A stretch of DNA of 64,000 nt from Candidatus Eiseniibacteriota bacterium (GCA_003235575.1 QJVW01000094.1:1-64000), one strand, 5' to 3'; positions 41,064 to 56,247 are shown, numbered from the stretch's first letter. Notes: a model not told the origin generated them from the letters alone. Numbers and translations are program-made.

Positions 41064-41717
41064 CTAGGGCGTCGGCGGGGCGCCGTGGAGCATGGAGCGG
41101 ACGATCGGCGAGAGGCCCGCGAAGAACGACTCCACCGCGATGACCATCACGATCAGTCCCATGAGTCGGGTCAGCACCTTGTTGCCGCTGGACCCGATGC
41201 GGGACAGGATCCGCTGCCCGTTGACCAGGATCAAGAAGGTCAGGGCGATGACGAGGAACATCGCGACGAAGAGCTCGACCCGGTGGAGCACCGTGCGACT
41301 CTCGTTCATCAGCAGGATCACGCTCACGATCGTGCCCGGCCCGGCCAACATGGGCGTTCCGAGGGGCGTGATGGCGATGTCCTCGACGAACGCGGCGGCC
41401 GACTCGTCGTCGTGCTTGGTGCGCGTGGGACGGCCCTGCAGCATTTCGAATCCGATGAGGAAGAAGAGCACGCCGCCCACGATGCGCATGCTGTCGGTCG
41501 AGATGTGGAAGAACTGGAAGATGAACCGCCCGCCCACCGCGAACACCAGCATGATCAGAAGCGCCGTCGTCGTCGCCCGCAGCGCGGCGCGGCGCGCCTG
41601 GGGCGGGGAGAGGGTCGAGGTCATCGCCAGGTAGATCGGCACGACGGGAAGCGGATTCACCATCGTGAAGAGCGTGACGAAGCAGAGAATCGCGAATTGG
41701 GGGCTGGCCTCGATCAT
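41064..41717 (-). CDS. MarC family integral membrane protein
   Basis: TLFTMVNPLPVVPIYLAMT; ITPLGTPMLAGPGTIVSVI. Confidence 0.92.
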   Translation of the reverse strand: MIEASPQFAILCFVTLFTMVNPLPVVPIYLAMTSTLSPPQARRAALRATTTALLIMLVFAVGGRFIFQFFHISTDSMRIVGGVLFFLIGFEMLQGRPTRTKHDDESAAAFVEDIAITPLGTPMLAGPGTIVSVILLMNESRTVLHRVELFVAMFLVIALTFLILVNGQRILSRIGSSGNKVLTRLMGLIVMVIAVESFFAGLSPIVRSMLHGAPPTP

Positions 41718-41832
41718 GCCGGGAGACTACAGGAGGCGCGTCGCCCAGGTCCATCGCGTGGGCGCGTCCGGAGCGCCCGCGCGATCGAACAGGCATTGAC
41801 CCCCGCCCGCGCGCCGCCCACTATCACTCGCC

Positions 41833-43143
41833 GTGACTCCGTTCGAAGTCTTCGCCACCATCACGACGCTGGCCGGCCTCTTCAGTTGGATCAATCATCG
41901 CTGGATCCGGCTCCCCACGACGATCGGGTTGATGGTGATCTCGATGGGCGCCTCCCTGGCGCTCGTGATGCTGCACGCCCTGGGGCGTTTTCAGGCCGAT
42001 CCGCTGATTCCCGTGCTGCGCGGCGTCGACTTCCACGACGCGCTCCTAAACGGCATGCTCGGCGCCCTCCTCTTCGCCGGGGCGCTCCATCTGAAACTCG
42101 ACGATCTGCTCTCCCAGAAATGGGCGATCGCGATCCTCGCGACCGGCAGCGTGGTGATCTCGACGCTGATCGTCGGCATCGGTTCCTGGGCCATCTTCCA
42201 TCTGTTCGGCATCGCCATTCCGTTCGTCTACTGCCTCCTGTTCGGCGCGCTGATCTCGCCGACGGATCCCATCGCCGTCGGCGCCATCCTCCGCAAGGCG
42301 GGCGTGCCGCGCTCGCTGGGGATCAAGATCACCGGCGAATCGCTCTTCAACGACGGATTCGGCGTCGTGATCTTCGTGCTGGTCCTCGGCGTGGCGACCG
42401 CGGGGGAGGCGGCGTCCTTCTCCCACGTCGTCCGGCTGTTCGTCACGGAAGCCGGCGGCGGAATCCTGTACGGCCTCGTCGTCGGCTGGATCGTCTACCG
42501 GTTGTTGAAGGAGGTCGATCAGTACGACGTGGAGATCCTGATCACGCTGGGGCTGGTGACGGGCGGATACGCCCTGGCCCACAGGCTCCACGTGTCGGGG
42601 CCGCTCGCCATGGTGGTCGCGGGCTTGATGATCGGAAACCAGGGGCGCGTCTACGCCATGTCGGCCCGGACGCAGGAGCGCCTCGATTCGTTCTGGGAGC
42701 TGGTCGACAACTTCCTGAACGCCGTGCTCTTCGTCCTGATCGGCCTCGAGGTCGTGCTCCTGGACTACGCGCCGCTCGCGCTCGTGGCGGGATTTCTCCT
42801 GATTCCGCTCGTTCTGACCGCCCGCTGGATCAGCGTCGGCATCCCCATCACGCTGCTGCGAAGGCTCCGCCTGGCCGTGAGTCCGCACGCCGTGAAGATC
42901 CTCACCTGGGGCGGACTGCGCGGTGGAATCTCCGTCGCGCTGGCGCTCTCGGTTCCCCCGGGGAAGTACTACGACCTGATCCTCACCGGCACGTACATCG
43001 TCGTCGCCTTCTCCATCATCGTGCAGGGGCTCTCGACGGGCCGCCTGGCGCGGCGCTGGACGGCGGCCCCGGCTCCGCGTTCGCGGCCCCCCCAAGCAAA
43101 CGGCCCCGGAGCCGAAGCCCCGGGGCCGCCGTTGGCCGATTAG
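41833..43143 (+). CDS. CPA1-family Na+/H+ antiporter
   Basis: LLFGALISPTDPIAVGAILRKAGVP; ITGESLFNDGFGVVIF; LTWGGLRGGISVALALS. Confidence 0.92.
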   Translation: MTPFEVFATITTLAGLFSWINHRWIRLPTTIGLMVISMGASLALVMLHALGRFQADPLIPVLRGVDFHDALLNGMLGALLFAGALHLKLDDLLSQKWAIAILATGSVVISTLIVGIGSWAIFHLFGIAIPFVYCLLFGALISPTDPIAVGAILRKAGVPRSLGIKITGESLFNDGFGVVIFVLVLGVATAGEAASFSHVVRLFVTEAGGGILYGLVVGWIVYRLLKEVDQYDVEILITLGLVTGGYALAHRLHVSGPLAMVVAGLMIGNQGRVYAMSARTQERLDSFWELVDNFLNAVLFVLIGLEVVLLDYAPLALVAGFLLIPLVLTARWISVGIPITLLRRLRLAVSPHAVKILTWGGLRGGISVALALSVPPGKYYDLILTGTYIVVAFSIIVQGLSTGRLARRWTAAPAPRSRPPQANGPGAEAPGPPLAD

Positions 43144-43176
43144 AACGCCGCGTCGCCGCGGCGGTCGCCTACCCGA

Positions 43177-46011
<2,835 letters not shown>

Positions 46012-46122
46012 TCTGCAGCCCCTCTTGCAGTCATCCCACACCCGAGGGCCGCGATCCCTTGCGACCCCCCCAAGGGCGCCCGCGGAAGCCCGTCGAGCGC
46101 GTTTTCAAGACCGGGGTCGCAC

Positions 46123-46151
46123 GATAGAGGACGGGGTGCGAAGGGCGTCAA
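46123..46151 (-). promoter_or_regulatory. Putative nrdJ promoter
   Basis: Minus strand TTGACG-N17-TCTATC, just downstream of the NrdR-box-like sites. Confidence 0.35.
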
Positions 46152-46157
46152 GGAAAA

Positions 46158-46204
46158 ACACAACATGTAGGGGTCCTGCATCATTTTACCCCAACCTATT
46201 GATG
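46158..46204. promoter_or_regulatory. Tandem NrdR-box-like operators (46158-46173 and 46189-46204)
   Basis: acaCAAcATgTAGggg and cccCAAcCTaTTGatg versus consensus acaCwAtATaTwGtgt; cores 31 bp apart. Confidence 0.55.
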
Positions 46205-46209
46205 CAGGA
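46174..46209. repeat. Perfect 10-bp inverted repeat TCCTGCATCA-N16-TGATGCAGGA
   Basis: Directly read; between divergent nrdJ and 46433 genes. Confidence 0.9.
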
Positions 46210-46432
46210 AATGGCATACCGTCGCGCCCGGGCGGGCCGGCGGCGCGGTTCCGGGCCGCCCCCATCGCTCTTTGGATGACGCCCGCCCCGGAACGGGCCT
46301 GGGGCAGGGGCCGGTCGGCCCGGCGCGCGGCCCGCTTCCCATGAGGGGGTCCGGTCCCTATCCTGGCGGAGGGGCCGTGCCAGGGAGGGGCGCCCGCCGC
46401 CTTCCTCGGCCGACCGGAGCGGGAGGAACGTC

Positions 46433-46855
46433 ATGCCGGGCGACTACCATTACCTGGACGACTCCGACGCCTACGTCACCGTCTACTGGGGCAAGCTGTC
46501 CCTGCTCGACCTCCTCGAGACCATCTTGAGCCGAGCGCAGGATCCCGATCTGAAGACGGCGAAGGTGCACGTCATCGATCTCTCCGAGCCGACCTGGGCG
46601 GAGGCGCCTTCCGAGCGGCTGCACGATCAGGTCGATCGGTTGCGCCAGGCGTTCGCGCCGCCGAAGATGCGCACGATCCTCGTGGCGCCCGGCGAGTTCT
46701 TCTACGGCTTCGCGCGCTTCTACGCGATCGTGCAGGTCGTCTACGCGTCGGCGCGCGTGGACGTCGTTCGCTCGTGGGACGAGGCCGCCGCGGCGGCCGG
46801 CATGGATCTCACGTCCGCGCGGGCGTGGGCGAAGGAACGCATCGCGCGCGGGTAG
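46433..46855 (+). CDS. Small soluble protein of unknown function
   Basis: 140 aa ORF with ATG, coding-like composition; STAS-like feel but not assigned. Confidence 0.6.
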   Translation: MPGDYHYLDDSDAYVTVYWGKLSLLDLLETILSRAQDPDLKTAKVHVIDLSEPTWAEAPSERLHDQVDRLRQAFAPPKMRTILVAPGEFFYGFARFYAIVQVVYASARVDVVRSWDEAAAAAGMDLTSARAWAKERIARG

Positions 46856-46989
46856 CTCCGCCGGCCACCCGCGCGCACGCGGCGAGACGCCTTGAACCGG
46901 CGTCGACGACGCTGGCATACTCTGCACCTCGCGGGCGGCCGCCGTCGCAGCCGTGTTCGGTCGCCGACTCGACACACCGGAGGATCCCC

Positions 46990-49005
<2,016 letters not shown>

Positions 49006-49041
49006 GCGTCGTTGGCCGTTCCAACCACGGAAGGAGCGTTC

Positions 49042-49437
49042 ATGCTACGGAAGCTGCTGCTCCCGACCCTCGTGATCACCGTCGTCTGGGCCGTGCTCGA
49101 TTTCATCATGCACGGTCTGATCCTGCGATCGCAGTACCTCGCCACCCCCGCGCTCTGGCGGCCGATGGGCGAGACGAAGATGGGGGTCATGTACTTCGCG
49201 GTCTTCATCTCGGCGCTCGCCTTCGCGGCGATCTGGTACCGGTTCGTACGCCCGAAGAACGCCGCGAACGCGCTCCTCTACGGGGTCTGGTTCGGGCTGG
49301 GGCACGGCATCGCCTTCGGCTACGGCGCGTACGCGGTCATGCCGATTCCGTACACGATGGCCCTGACGTGGTTCCTGGGCACCATCGTCCAGGGCGCGGT
49401 GGCCGGCGTGATCTGCGGGGCGATCGTCAAGGAGTGA
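49042..49437 (+). CDS. Small membrane protein of unknown function
   Basis: About four TM segments, ATG with upstream AAGGAG. Confidence 0.65.
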   Translation: MLRKLLLPTLVITVVWAVLDFIMHGLILRSQYLATPALWRPMGETKMGVMYFAVFISALAFAAIWYRFVRPKNAANALLYGVWFGLGHGIAFGYGAYAVMPIPYTMALTWFLGTIVQGAVAGVICGAIVKE

Positions 49438-50407
49438 CGGTCGGCGCTTCCGGGTCACCCGCGCCCGGAAGCGGCTCGAGGCCCAGCGTCTCCAACCATC
49501 GCTCGTCGCCGTTTCCGTGCAGGGTCCAGTAGGGGACGCGGAGCGTGCCCGTCAGCGAGGCGGATTCGGCGGCGTCGCCCCCCGGGCGCGTCCCGCGCGC
49601 GGCGCCGCTCCACGTCCACCGGAGCAGGCGGTGCGGATGCGCCGCCTCGATCCAGAACCTTCCCTCGCGCCCGTCGTCCGGCGCCACCGTGTAGCGGATC
49701 GCGTCGAAGGTGCCCGCGGGGACGCGCACCGACTCCGACCGATCGGCGCGCCCGATCGTCGCCGTGCCCCAGGCGGTCGCGCGGTGGGTGAGGCGCCGCA
49801 CGAGGGACGACGGGAGGAAGGGCACCGTCCGCGTCTCGCCGGGGCGCAGGTACGCCCCGCGAAGCCCGCGCAGAAGGATGTACAGGTTGTCCTCCGGAAC
49901 GCCGCCGCGCGGCGCCGCGCGTTCCCAATCGCCGCTCTCGCCTTCGAAATACGATCGAACGGTTTGACGAACGGCCGATCGGTCGAAGCGGAGTTCCTCG
50001 TACACGTGGCCGCACCACTCGGCGCTGCTGAACGAAATCTTCGCCGGCGCGAAGTCGCTGGACCGGGCGAACACCGACGTCATGGTGTTGTAGTCGTAGA
50101 TGCCGGTCTGGAAGTCGCGCACCAAGTTCAGCTTCAACGCCTCGAACGTGTCGGCGGGATCCCGCGACGCATCGTCGACCTTGACGCGCCGCCGCATGCT
50201 GAACGGCTCGGTGACGTACACGAGGACGGCGCGACCGCCGCGCTCCTCGCCGTACCGCGTCACGGCGTAGCGATACCCGTTCAACTCGGCCTTGCCGTCC
50301 TGCCAGCTCCGTTCGAAGGATGGGGTCTCCGCGGCCGCCGCGCCGGCGATCAGAATCGAGGCCAGGGCGAACGCCGCTCCCGCCCGTCGCATTGTGAGGC
50401 AGTCCAT
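49427..50407 (-). CDS. Secreted protein of unknown function (DUF3108-like)
   Basis: Signal peptide; AGTFDAIRYTVAPDDGREGRFWIEAAHPHRLLRW. Confidence 0.6.
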   Translation of the reverse strand: MDCLTMRRAGAAFALASILIAGAAAAETPSFERSWQDGKAELNGYRYAVTRYGEERGGRAVLVYVTEPFSMRRRVKVDDASRDPADTFEALKLNLVRDFQTGIYDYNTMTSVFARSSDFAPAKISFSSAEWCGHVYEELRFDRSAVRQTVRSYFEGESGDWERAAPRGGVPEDNLYILLRGLRGAYLRPGETRTVPFLPSSLVRRLTHRATAWGTATIGRADRSESVRVPAGTFDAIRYTVAPDDGREGRFWIEAAHPHRLLRWTWSGAARGTRPGGDAAESASLTGTLRVPYWTLHGNGDERWLETLGLEPLPGAGDPEAPTVTP

Positions 50408-50522
50408 TGGGGGCGCTCTCCTTCGGATGGGAGGAACGTACGATCCGTCTGGAGTATAGATGCCGCGGGCCGTCGCAGAGTTCCGGGTTGTCTCCCGTGG
50501 GGGGAGGGGTAGACTCCACGTC

Positions 50523-51173
50523 ATGATCGAAGCGCGCGCGCGGCGGCGGGACGCGCGGGATGCCGCCGCCTGGCAGCGAATTCGGAACGGGGTCGCGGTC
50601 TGCCTGCTCGCGATCGCGTCGGGGACCGGCTGGAACGGCACGGCCACCGCCGCGCGATGGAGCCTGGGCGCGAACTACGGCTTCGCCGTGCTCCACCCCG
50701 ATCATCAACACAACACGACCGCCTTTTCCTGGCCCGGCACCTCGCTCGGGTTCCAACCCGGCATGCGTCTGGGGGTCACCGGCGGAACGCGGACCAGCGA
50801 GGGGTACCTCGACCTCGGGGTCCTGTTCCTCGACGGCGACGACGATTCGCGGCGCGATCTGCAGGCGTCGCTCCACTACCAACGGAATCTGGCGCCCGAG
50901 AGTCCCACGACGCTCTACTTCACGGCGGGAGCCGGCATCGTCCACCGCGCCGAGGACATGCCTTCGTCGTCGGCCAGCGCCACCGCGGCCGTATTCGGCG
51001 GGGGCGTCGGCGTGCGGAACGAGATCTCCAACGGTTTCGGATCGCTGCGCGTCGAAGCCCGCGTGGACCGGATCGACAAGGGATCGGACGGCAGCGTGGT
51101 CCTGATCCCCCGCTCGTTCGTCTACGCTCTCAAGGTCGGCTTCGATCTTTGGCTTTTCGACGACGACGACTGA
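50523..51173 (+). CDS. Secreted/outer-membrane protein of unknown function
   Basis: Alternating beta pattern, ends FVYALKVGFDLWLFDDDD. Confidence 0.55.
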   Translation: MIEARARRRDARDAAAWQRIRNGVAVCLLAIASGTGWNGTATAARWSLGANYGFAVLHPDHQHNTTAFSWPGTSLGFQPGMRLGVTGGTRTSEGYLDLGVLFLDGDDDSRRDLQASLHYQRNLAPESPTTLYFTAGAGIVHRAEDMPSSSASATAAVFGGGVGVRNEISNGFGSLRVEARVDRIDKGSDGSVVLIPRSFVYALKVGFDLWLFDDDD

Positions 51174-51225
51174 TGCGCCGGCCGTCGCCCATCGGCCGCG
51201 TCCGTCGCGGCGGAAGGAGGAATCC

Positions 51226-51801
51226 ATGAATCCCACCGCTTCCGATGTTCGCCGCGATGTCGAGCGGCTGGAGGAGGACATCCTCGAGAAGTCGAAACGC
51301 TTGGCCGAACTGAAACGATCGCTTCCCCGGGAAACCGTGAAGGACTACGTCCTGGCCGGCTGGGATGGCCCCGTATCGCTTTCGTCGCTCTTCGAGGAGA
51401 AGACCGACCTGATCGTGATTCACAACATGGGGAAGGGGTGCCGCTACTGCACGCTTTGGGCGGACGGTTTCAACGGCGTCCGGCGCCATCTTGCCGACCG
51501 CGCCGGCTTCGTGGTCTGTTCCCCCGATTCGGTGGCGACCCAGAAATCGTTCGCGGCGAGTCGAGGCTGGGCGTTTCCCATGGTCTCCGGCCATGGATCG
51601 ACCTTCATCGAGGATATGGGCTTTCGTGGAGAGAAGTCGTGGATGCCGGGTCTCTCGACCTTCCATCGACTTCCCGGAGGCGGCATCGAGCGGGTCGCCA
51701 GGGCGTTCTTCGGACCCTACGACCCCTTCTGCGGCGTGTGGCACATGATCGCGCTCCTCGCGGACGGCGAGAAGGAGTGGGCGCCCAAGTACGAGTACTA
51801 G
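51226..51801 (+). CDS. DUF899 family thioredoxin-like protein
   Basis: VIHNMGKGCRYCTLWADGFNG; HMIALLADGEKEWAPKYEY. Confidence 0.85.
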   Translation: MNPTASDVRRDVERLEEDILEKSKRLAELKRSLPRETVKDYVLAGWDGPVSLSSLFEEKTDLIVIHNMGKGCRYCTLWADGFNGVRRHLADRAGFVVCSPDSVATQKSFAASRGWAFPMVSGHGSTFIEDMGFRGEKSWMPGLSTFHRLPGGGIERVARAFFGPYDPFCGVWHMIALLADGEKEWAPKYEY

Positions 51802-51947
51802 GAGGAGGGGAACAGCCCTCCGGCCCGGCGCCGGCGGCGATCACTCCGGGCGGCCCGGACGGCCCAGCGCCGCCCGAATGGTAACTACATATTCCACAAT
51901 ATCTTATTGATTTTCCATCGCGATTCTGGCACGATGGGAATCGATCG

Positions 51948-53636
51948 ATGTCGTGGAGTCGGCAAGGCTCCGATCCCGAGGGAAAGGACCCCAACCGCGT
52001 GAAATCCGCCACATCCACCCCCACAAAATTGACCATCGTCGCTCCCGAGGCGCCGGGACAGGACCAAATCCTCTCGCCGGAGGCGCTCTCGTTCGTGGCC
52101 GCCCTCGCCGGTCGGTTCCGTCCCCGAATCGAGGAGGCGCTGGCCCGCAGAGCAGCCCGCCGCAAGCGGTTAGCGGCGGGGGAGCCGATCGATTTCCTTC
52201 CGGAAACCGAATCGGTCCGCCGCAGTGACTGGCGCATCGCCCCGACGCCGCCCGATCTCCAGAAGCGGATCGTGGAAATCACCGGCCCGGTCGATCCGAA
52301 GATGGTCATCAACGCGCTCAATTCCGGCGCCGACTGCTACATGGCGGACTTCGAGGACTCGACCACGCCGACGTGGGCGAATCTGATCGAGGGGCAGCTC
52401 GCGCTGCGTGCCGCGGTTCGCCGCACGCTCGCCTACGACGATCCCCGGTCCGGCAAGAAGTACCGGCTCTCGAAGAACCCTGCGGTCCTTCTGGTCCGCC
52501 CGCGCGGCCTCCACCTTTCCGAACGCCACGTGCTTCTCGGCGGGGCGCCGATCCCCGGCGCGCTATTCGATTTCGGGCTCTATTTCTTCCACAACGCCCG
52601 CGAACTGGTGTCGCGCGGTACGGGGCCCTACTTCTATCTGCCGAAACTCGAGTCCCACCTCGAGGCGAGGCTCTGGAACGACGTGTTCCTCGCGGCGCAG
52701 GAGGCCGTGGGGCTCCCGGTCGGAACGGTGAAGGCGACCGTCCTCATCGAGACGCTCTACGCCGCGTTCGAAATGGACGAAATCCTGCACGAGCTTCGGG
52801 ACCACGCGGCCGGGCTGAACTGCGGACGCTGGGACTACATCTTCAGTTTCATCAAGGCACGCCGGAACGACCCGGCCGCGGTGCTGCCGGATCGCGGGCA
52901 GGTGACGATGGAGCAACCCTGCATGCGGGCCTACGCGCAGCTCTCGATCCGCGTTTGCCATCGCCGCGGCGCCCACGCCATGGGCGGCATGGCCGCGCAG
53001 ATCCCCATTCGGGGCGACGCCGAGGCCAGCGAGTCGGCGCTCGCCAAGGTCCGAGCCGACAAGAACAGGGAAGCGGGGGACGGGCACGACGGCACCTGGG
53101 TGGCCCATCCGGGCCTAGTGTCGATCGCCCGCGAGGCGTTCTCCTCGCGCCTCGAAGGGCGGCCGAACCAGTTGGACGTGCCGCGGGATGACGTTCACGT
53201 GACTTCCGCGGATCTGCTGGCCGTCCCGAAGGGGACGCGCACCGAGGAGGGCCTGCGACAGAACGTCCGCGTCGGCATCCAGTACCTGGAAGCATGGCTG
53301 CGCGGAACCGGGTGCGTGCCGCTCTATCACCTCATGGAAGACGCCGCGACGGCCGAAATATCACGGGCGCAGGTGTGGCAGTGGATTCACCACCAAGCCG
53401 CGCTCGAAGACGGCCGGGCGGTCACGCCGGCGCTTCTGGAGGAAATCGTCGCCAGCGAGAAGCGGACCATCGCCGGCGAGGTAGGACCGGAGCGATTCCG
53501 AACCGGTCGCTTCGAAGAGGCGACGGACCTTTTCGTTCGTCTATCCACGGCGCCGGAGCTGGAGGAATTCCTCACGCTCCCCGCCTACGAACTGATTCAC
53601 GCTTCGGAGACCACGTCGCCCCCTCGAGGGGCCTAG
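51948..53636 (+). CDS. aceB: Malate synthase A
   Basis: NSGADCYMADFEDSTTPTWANLIEGQ; LNCGRWDYIFSFIK; GTWVAHPGLV. Confidence 0.96.
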   Translation: MSWSRQGSDPEGKDPNRVKSATSTPTKLTIVAPEAPGQDQILSPEALSFVAALAGRFRPRIEEALARRAARRKRLAAGEPIDFLPETESVRRSDWRIAPTPPDLQKRIVEITGPVDPKMVINALNSGADCYMADFEDSTTPTWANLIEGQLALRAAVRRTLAYDDPRSGKKYRLSKNPAVLLVRPRGLHLSERHVLLGGAPIPGALFDFGLYFFHNARELVSRGTGPYFYLPKLESHLEARLWNDVFLAAQEAVGLPVGTVKATVLIETLYAAFEMDEILHELRDHAAGLNCGRWDYIFSFIKARRNDPAAVLPDRGQVTMEQPCMRAYAQLSIRVCHRRGAHAMGGMAAQIPIRGDAEASESALAKVRADKNREAGDGHDGTWVAHPGLVSIAREAFSSRLEGRPNQLDVPRDDVHVTSADLLAVPKGTRTEEGLRQNVRVGIQYLEAWLRGTGCVPLYHLMEDAATAEISRAQVWQWIHHQAALEDGRAVTPALLEEIVASEKRTIAGEVGPERFRTGRFEEATDLFVRLSTAPELEEFLTLPAYELIHASETTSPPRGA

Positions 53637-53683
53637 GACCACGGTAGGGAGCCCCCTCCGGGGCGCCCACGAGAGGAGATCGA

Positions 53684-55030
53684 ATGGCATCCCCCCGTCC
53701 CCAGCCGCATCGACCCGAAGGATCCACCGCCCCTCCCCATCGCTGGGAGGGCATCACCCGCCCCTACTCGACGGAGGACGTCGTGCGGCTGCGGGGATCG
53801 GTGACCATCGAGCACACGCTGGCGGACCGTGGCGCGCGGCGCCTCTGGGACCTGATGCAGGCCCCGGGATACGTGCACGCCCTCGGCGCCCTGACGGGCA
53901 ATCAGGCCGTGCAGCAGGTTCGCGCGGGCCTGCAGGCGATCTACCTGAGCGGGTGGCAGGTGGCCGCGGACGCCAATCTCGCCGGTCAGACGTATCCCGA
54001 TCAGAGCCTCTATCCGGCGAACAGCGTGCCGGCCATGGTGCGTCGCATCAATCAGGCGCTCCAGCGCGCCGACCAGGTGGAATTCGCGGAGTCGCGCGCG
54101 CGCGCCGCCGGAAGCGGGAACGGAACGCAGGGCACCGCCGCGAAGGATGCCGCGATGGCGGTGGAGCGGGATTGGTTCGCGCCGATCATCGCCGACGCCG
54201 AGGCGGGATTCGGCGGCCCGCTCAACGCGTTCGAACTGATGAAGGCGATGATCGACGCCGGCGCGGCCGGCGTGCATTTCGAGGATCAGCTCTCCTCGGA
54301 GAAGAAGTGCGGCCACCTCGGCGGGAAGGTGCTCTTGCCGACGGGACAGTTCCTGCGCACCCTGGTGGCGGCGCGTCTGGCCGCGGACGTCTCGAACGTC
54401 CCGACGATTCTGATCGCGCGCACGGACGCCGACAGCGCGAAGCTGATCACCAGCGACATCGACGAGCGCGACCGCCCGTTCCTGACCGGCGAACGCACGC
54501 CGGAGGGGTTCCACCGGATCACGGGCGGGCTGAAGATGGCGATTGCGCGCGGCCGCGCCTACGCGCCCTACGCCGACCTGCTCTGGTGCGAGACCTCGAC
54601 CCCCGACCTCAAGGAGGCGAAGGAGTTCGCCGAGGGGATCCACGCGGAGTTTCCCGGAAAGTTGCTCGCGTACAACTGCTCCCCGTCCTTCAACTGGAAG
54701 GCCAAGCTCGACGACGCGACCATCGCGTCGTTCCAGCGGGAGTTGGGCGCCATGGGATACAAGTTCCAGTTCGTGACGCTCGCCGGCTTCCATGTCTTGA
54801 ATCACGGCATGTTCGAACTGGCGCGCGATTACAAGGAGCGCGGCATGGCCGCCTACAGCAGGCTGCAGCAGGCGGAGTTCGCCGCCGAGGAGTTCGGCTA
54901 CAGCGCGACCCGCCACCAGCGCGAGGTGGGGACCGGCTATTTCGACCAGGTGACCCAGGTCATCGCGGGCGGCGCCAGCTCGACCACGGCGCTGGACGGT
55001 TCCACGGAAGTCGCGCAGTTCAAGAAATAG
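53684..55030 (+). CDS. aceA: Isocitrate lyase
   Basis: [61 protein letters not shown]. Confidence 0.96.
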   Translation: MASPRPQPHRPEGSTAPPHRWEGITRPYSTEDVVRLRGSVTIEHTLADRGARRLWDLMQAPGYVHALGALTGNQAVQQVRAGLQAIYLSGWQVAADANLAGQTYPDQSLYPANSVPAMVRRINQALQRADQVEFAESRARAAGSGNGTQGTAAKDAAMAVERDWFAPIIADAEAGFGGPLNAFELMKAMIDAGAAGVHFEDQLSSEKKCGHLGGKVLLPTGQFLRTLVAARLAADVSNVPTILIARTDADSAKLITSDIDERDRPFLTGERTPEGFHRITGGLKMAIARGRAYAPYADLLWCETSTPDLKEAKEFAEGIHAEFPGKLLAYNCSPSFNWKAKLDDATIASFQRELGAMGYKFQFVTLAGFHVLNHGMFELARDYKERGMAAYSRLQQAEFAAEEFGYSATRHQREVGTGYFDQVTQVIAGGASSTTALDGSTEVAQFKK

Positions 55031-55046
55031 CGCGCGCCCGACCTAC

Positions 55047-56156
55047 CTACCGTCGCACGCCCAGGCCCCGCGCCGCCAGCGTGGCCGCCCCGGCGCGAAA
55101 CGCCTTCAAGTCCTTGTGCCCGTCCGGGTGGATCGAGTTCGTGAGGAGCACCAGGTAGCCGTCGCACGCCGGATCGATCCAGAACGAGACCCCGGTCCAG
55201 CCCGAGTGCCCGAAGGAGCGCCTGGAAAAGAGCGCGCCCCGCGGTGCGGCGTAGGGACTGTCGATGTCGAACCCGAAGCCCCGCCGCACGCCGAGCGAGC
55301 GCGGGAGCTGGTTCGTCGTCAAGGCGCGGACCGACGACGCCGAGAGAATGCGGCGGCCCCCGGCGATTCCGCCCGCGAGGATCATCCGCGCGAACCGGGC
55401 CACGTCCGCTCCGGTGCCGAAGAGCCCGGCGTGGCCCGCGACACCGCCGAGCGCGCGGCTGCGCGCCCGCGGGTCGTGCACGCTGCCCCGCAGCATGACC
55501 CCGCGCGACCGCTCCGTCGGCGCGACGCGCCGGCGATCCCGCGTCCGCGTTCCGAATCGCGTGTCCCGGCAACGAAGCGGACGGAACAGACGAGCCTCGG
55601 CCAGGCGTTCCATGCTCCGTCCGAAGCGCCGCTCCAGCACGCCCTGCAACAGGACATAGCCGACGTCGGTGTAGATGAACCGGCGCCCCGGAGCCGCCCG
55701 GAGCCTTCCGCGCGCGATCGCGGCGTAGAGGCGGCTCTTGCTCCCCCGATAGTCCTCGATCGGATTGTCGGGGACGAACCCGGCGGTGTGCGTCAGGAGC
55801 CGGTGCAGCGGAATCCGGCCGACGCGCGTCCCGCGCGCCTCGTCGATCCACCGGGCCACGGGATCCTCCAGCGACAGTTCGCCGCGCCCGGCCGCCTCCA
55901 CGGTGAGCGGCGCGGTCACCATCGGTTTCGTGAGCGATGCGAGATCGAAAATCGTGTCGAGGGTCATCCGCTCGCGGCGGGGTAGGAGCGCCCGGGAGCC
56001 CACGGCGGTTCGATGGGCCGGGCCCGCCGACGTTCCACTGAACGCCACGACCCCCGGCACCAGCCCTCCCGCGACGGCCTCCCGCAGGAACTGGTCGAAC
56101 GGTCGCCACCGCGAGGACGAGGGCCGCAACCGCTTCGCACGTCTTGGCTTGGGCAT
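55047..56156 (-). CDS. Serine hydrolase (class C beta-lactamase-like)
   Basis: FDLASLTKPMVT (SxxK), YTDVGY, SFGHSGWTG. Confidence 0.88.
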   Translation of the reverse strand: MPKPRRAKRLRPSSSRWRPFDQFLREAVAGGLVPGVVAFSGTSAGPAHRTAVGSRALLPRRERMTLDTIFDLASLTKPMVTAPLTVEAAGRGELSLEDPVARWIDEARGTRVGRIPLHRLLTHTAGFVPDNPIEDYRGSKSRLYAAIARGRLRAAPGRRFIYTDVGYVLLQGVLERRFGRSMERLAEARLFRPLRCRDTRFGTRTRDRRRVAPTERSRGVMLRGSVHDPRARSRALGGVAGHAGLFGTGADVARFARMILAGGIAGGRRILSASSVRALTTNQLPRSLGVRRGFGFDIDSPYAAPRGALFSRRSFGHSGWTGVSFWIDPACDGYLVLLTNSIHPDGHKDLKAFRAGAATLAARGLGVRR

Positions 56157-56212
56157 GCGGCGAGCATACGCGCGGGGGGGCGGATCGTCACCCGGAAGAA
56201 TTTTGGAAAAAA

Positions 56213-56241
56213 TTGAGAACATTTCCCGGCACCGGTGTATT
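56213..56241 (+). promoter_or_regulatory. Putative sigma70 promoter upstream of the ccm operon/candidate RNA
   Basis: TTGAGA-N17-TGTATT. Confidence 0.5.
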
Positions 56242-56247
56242 GGAGAG

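Noticed and set aside
51926-51942. Possible sigma54 site TGGCACGATGGGAATC before aceB
   Set aside because: Has a good -24 half (TGGCACG) but no TTGC/GC at the -12 position.
55047-56156. Beta-lactamase resistance gene
   Set aside because: SxxK/YxN-like serine hydrolase family is broad; no evidence for antibiotic hydrolysis.
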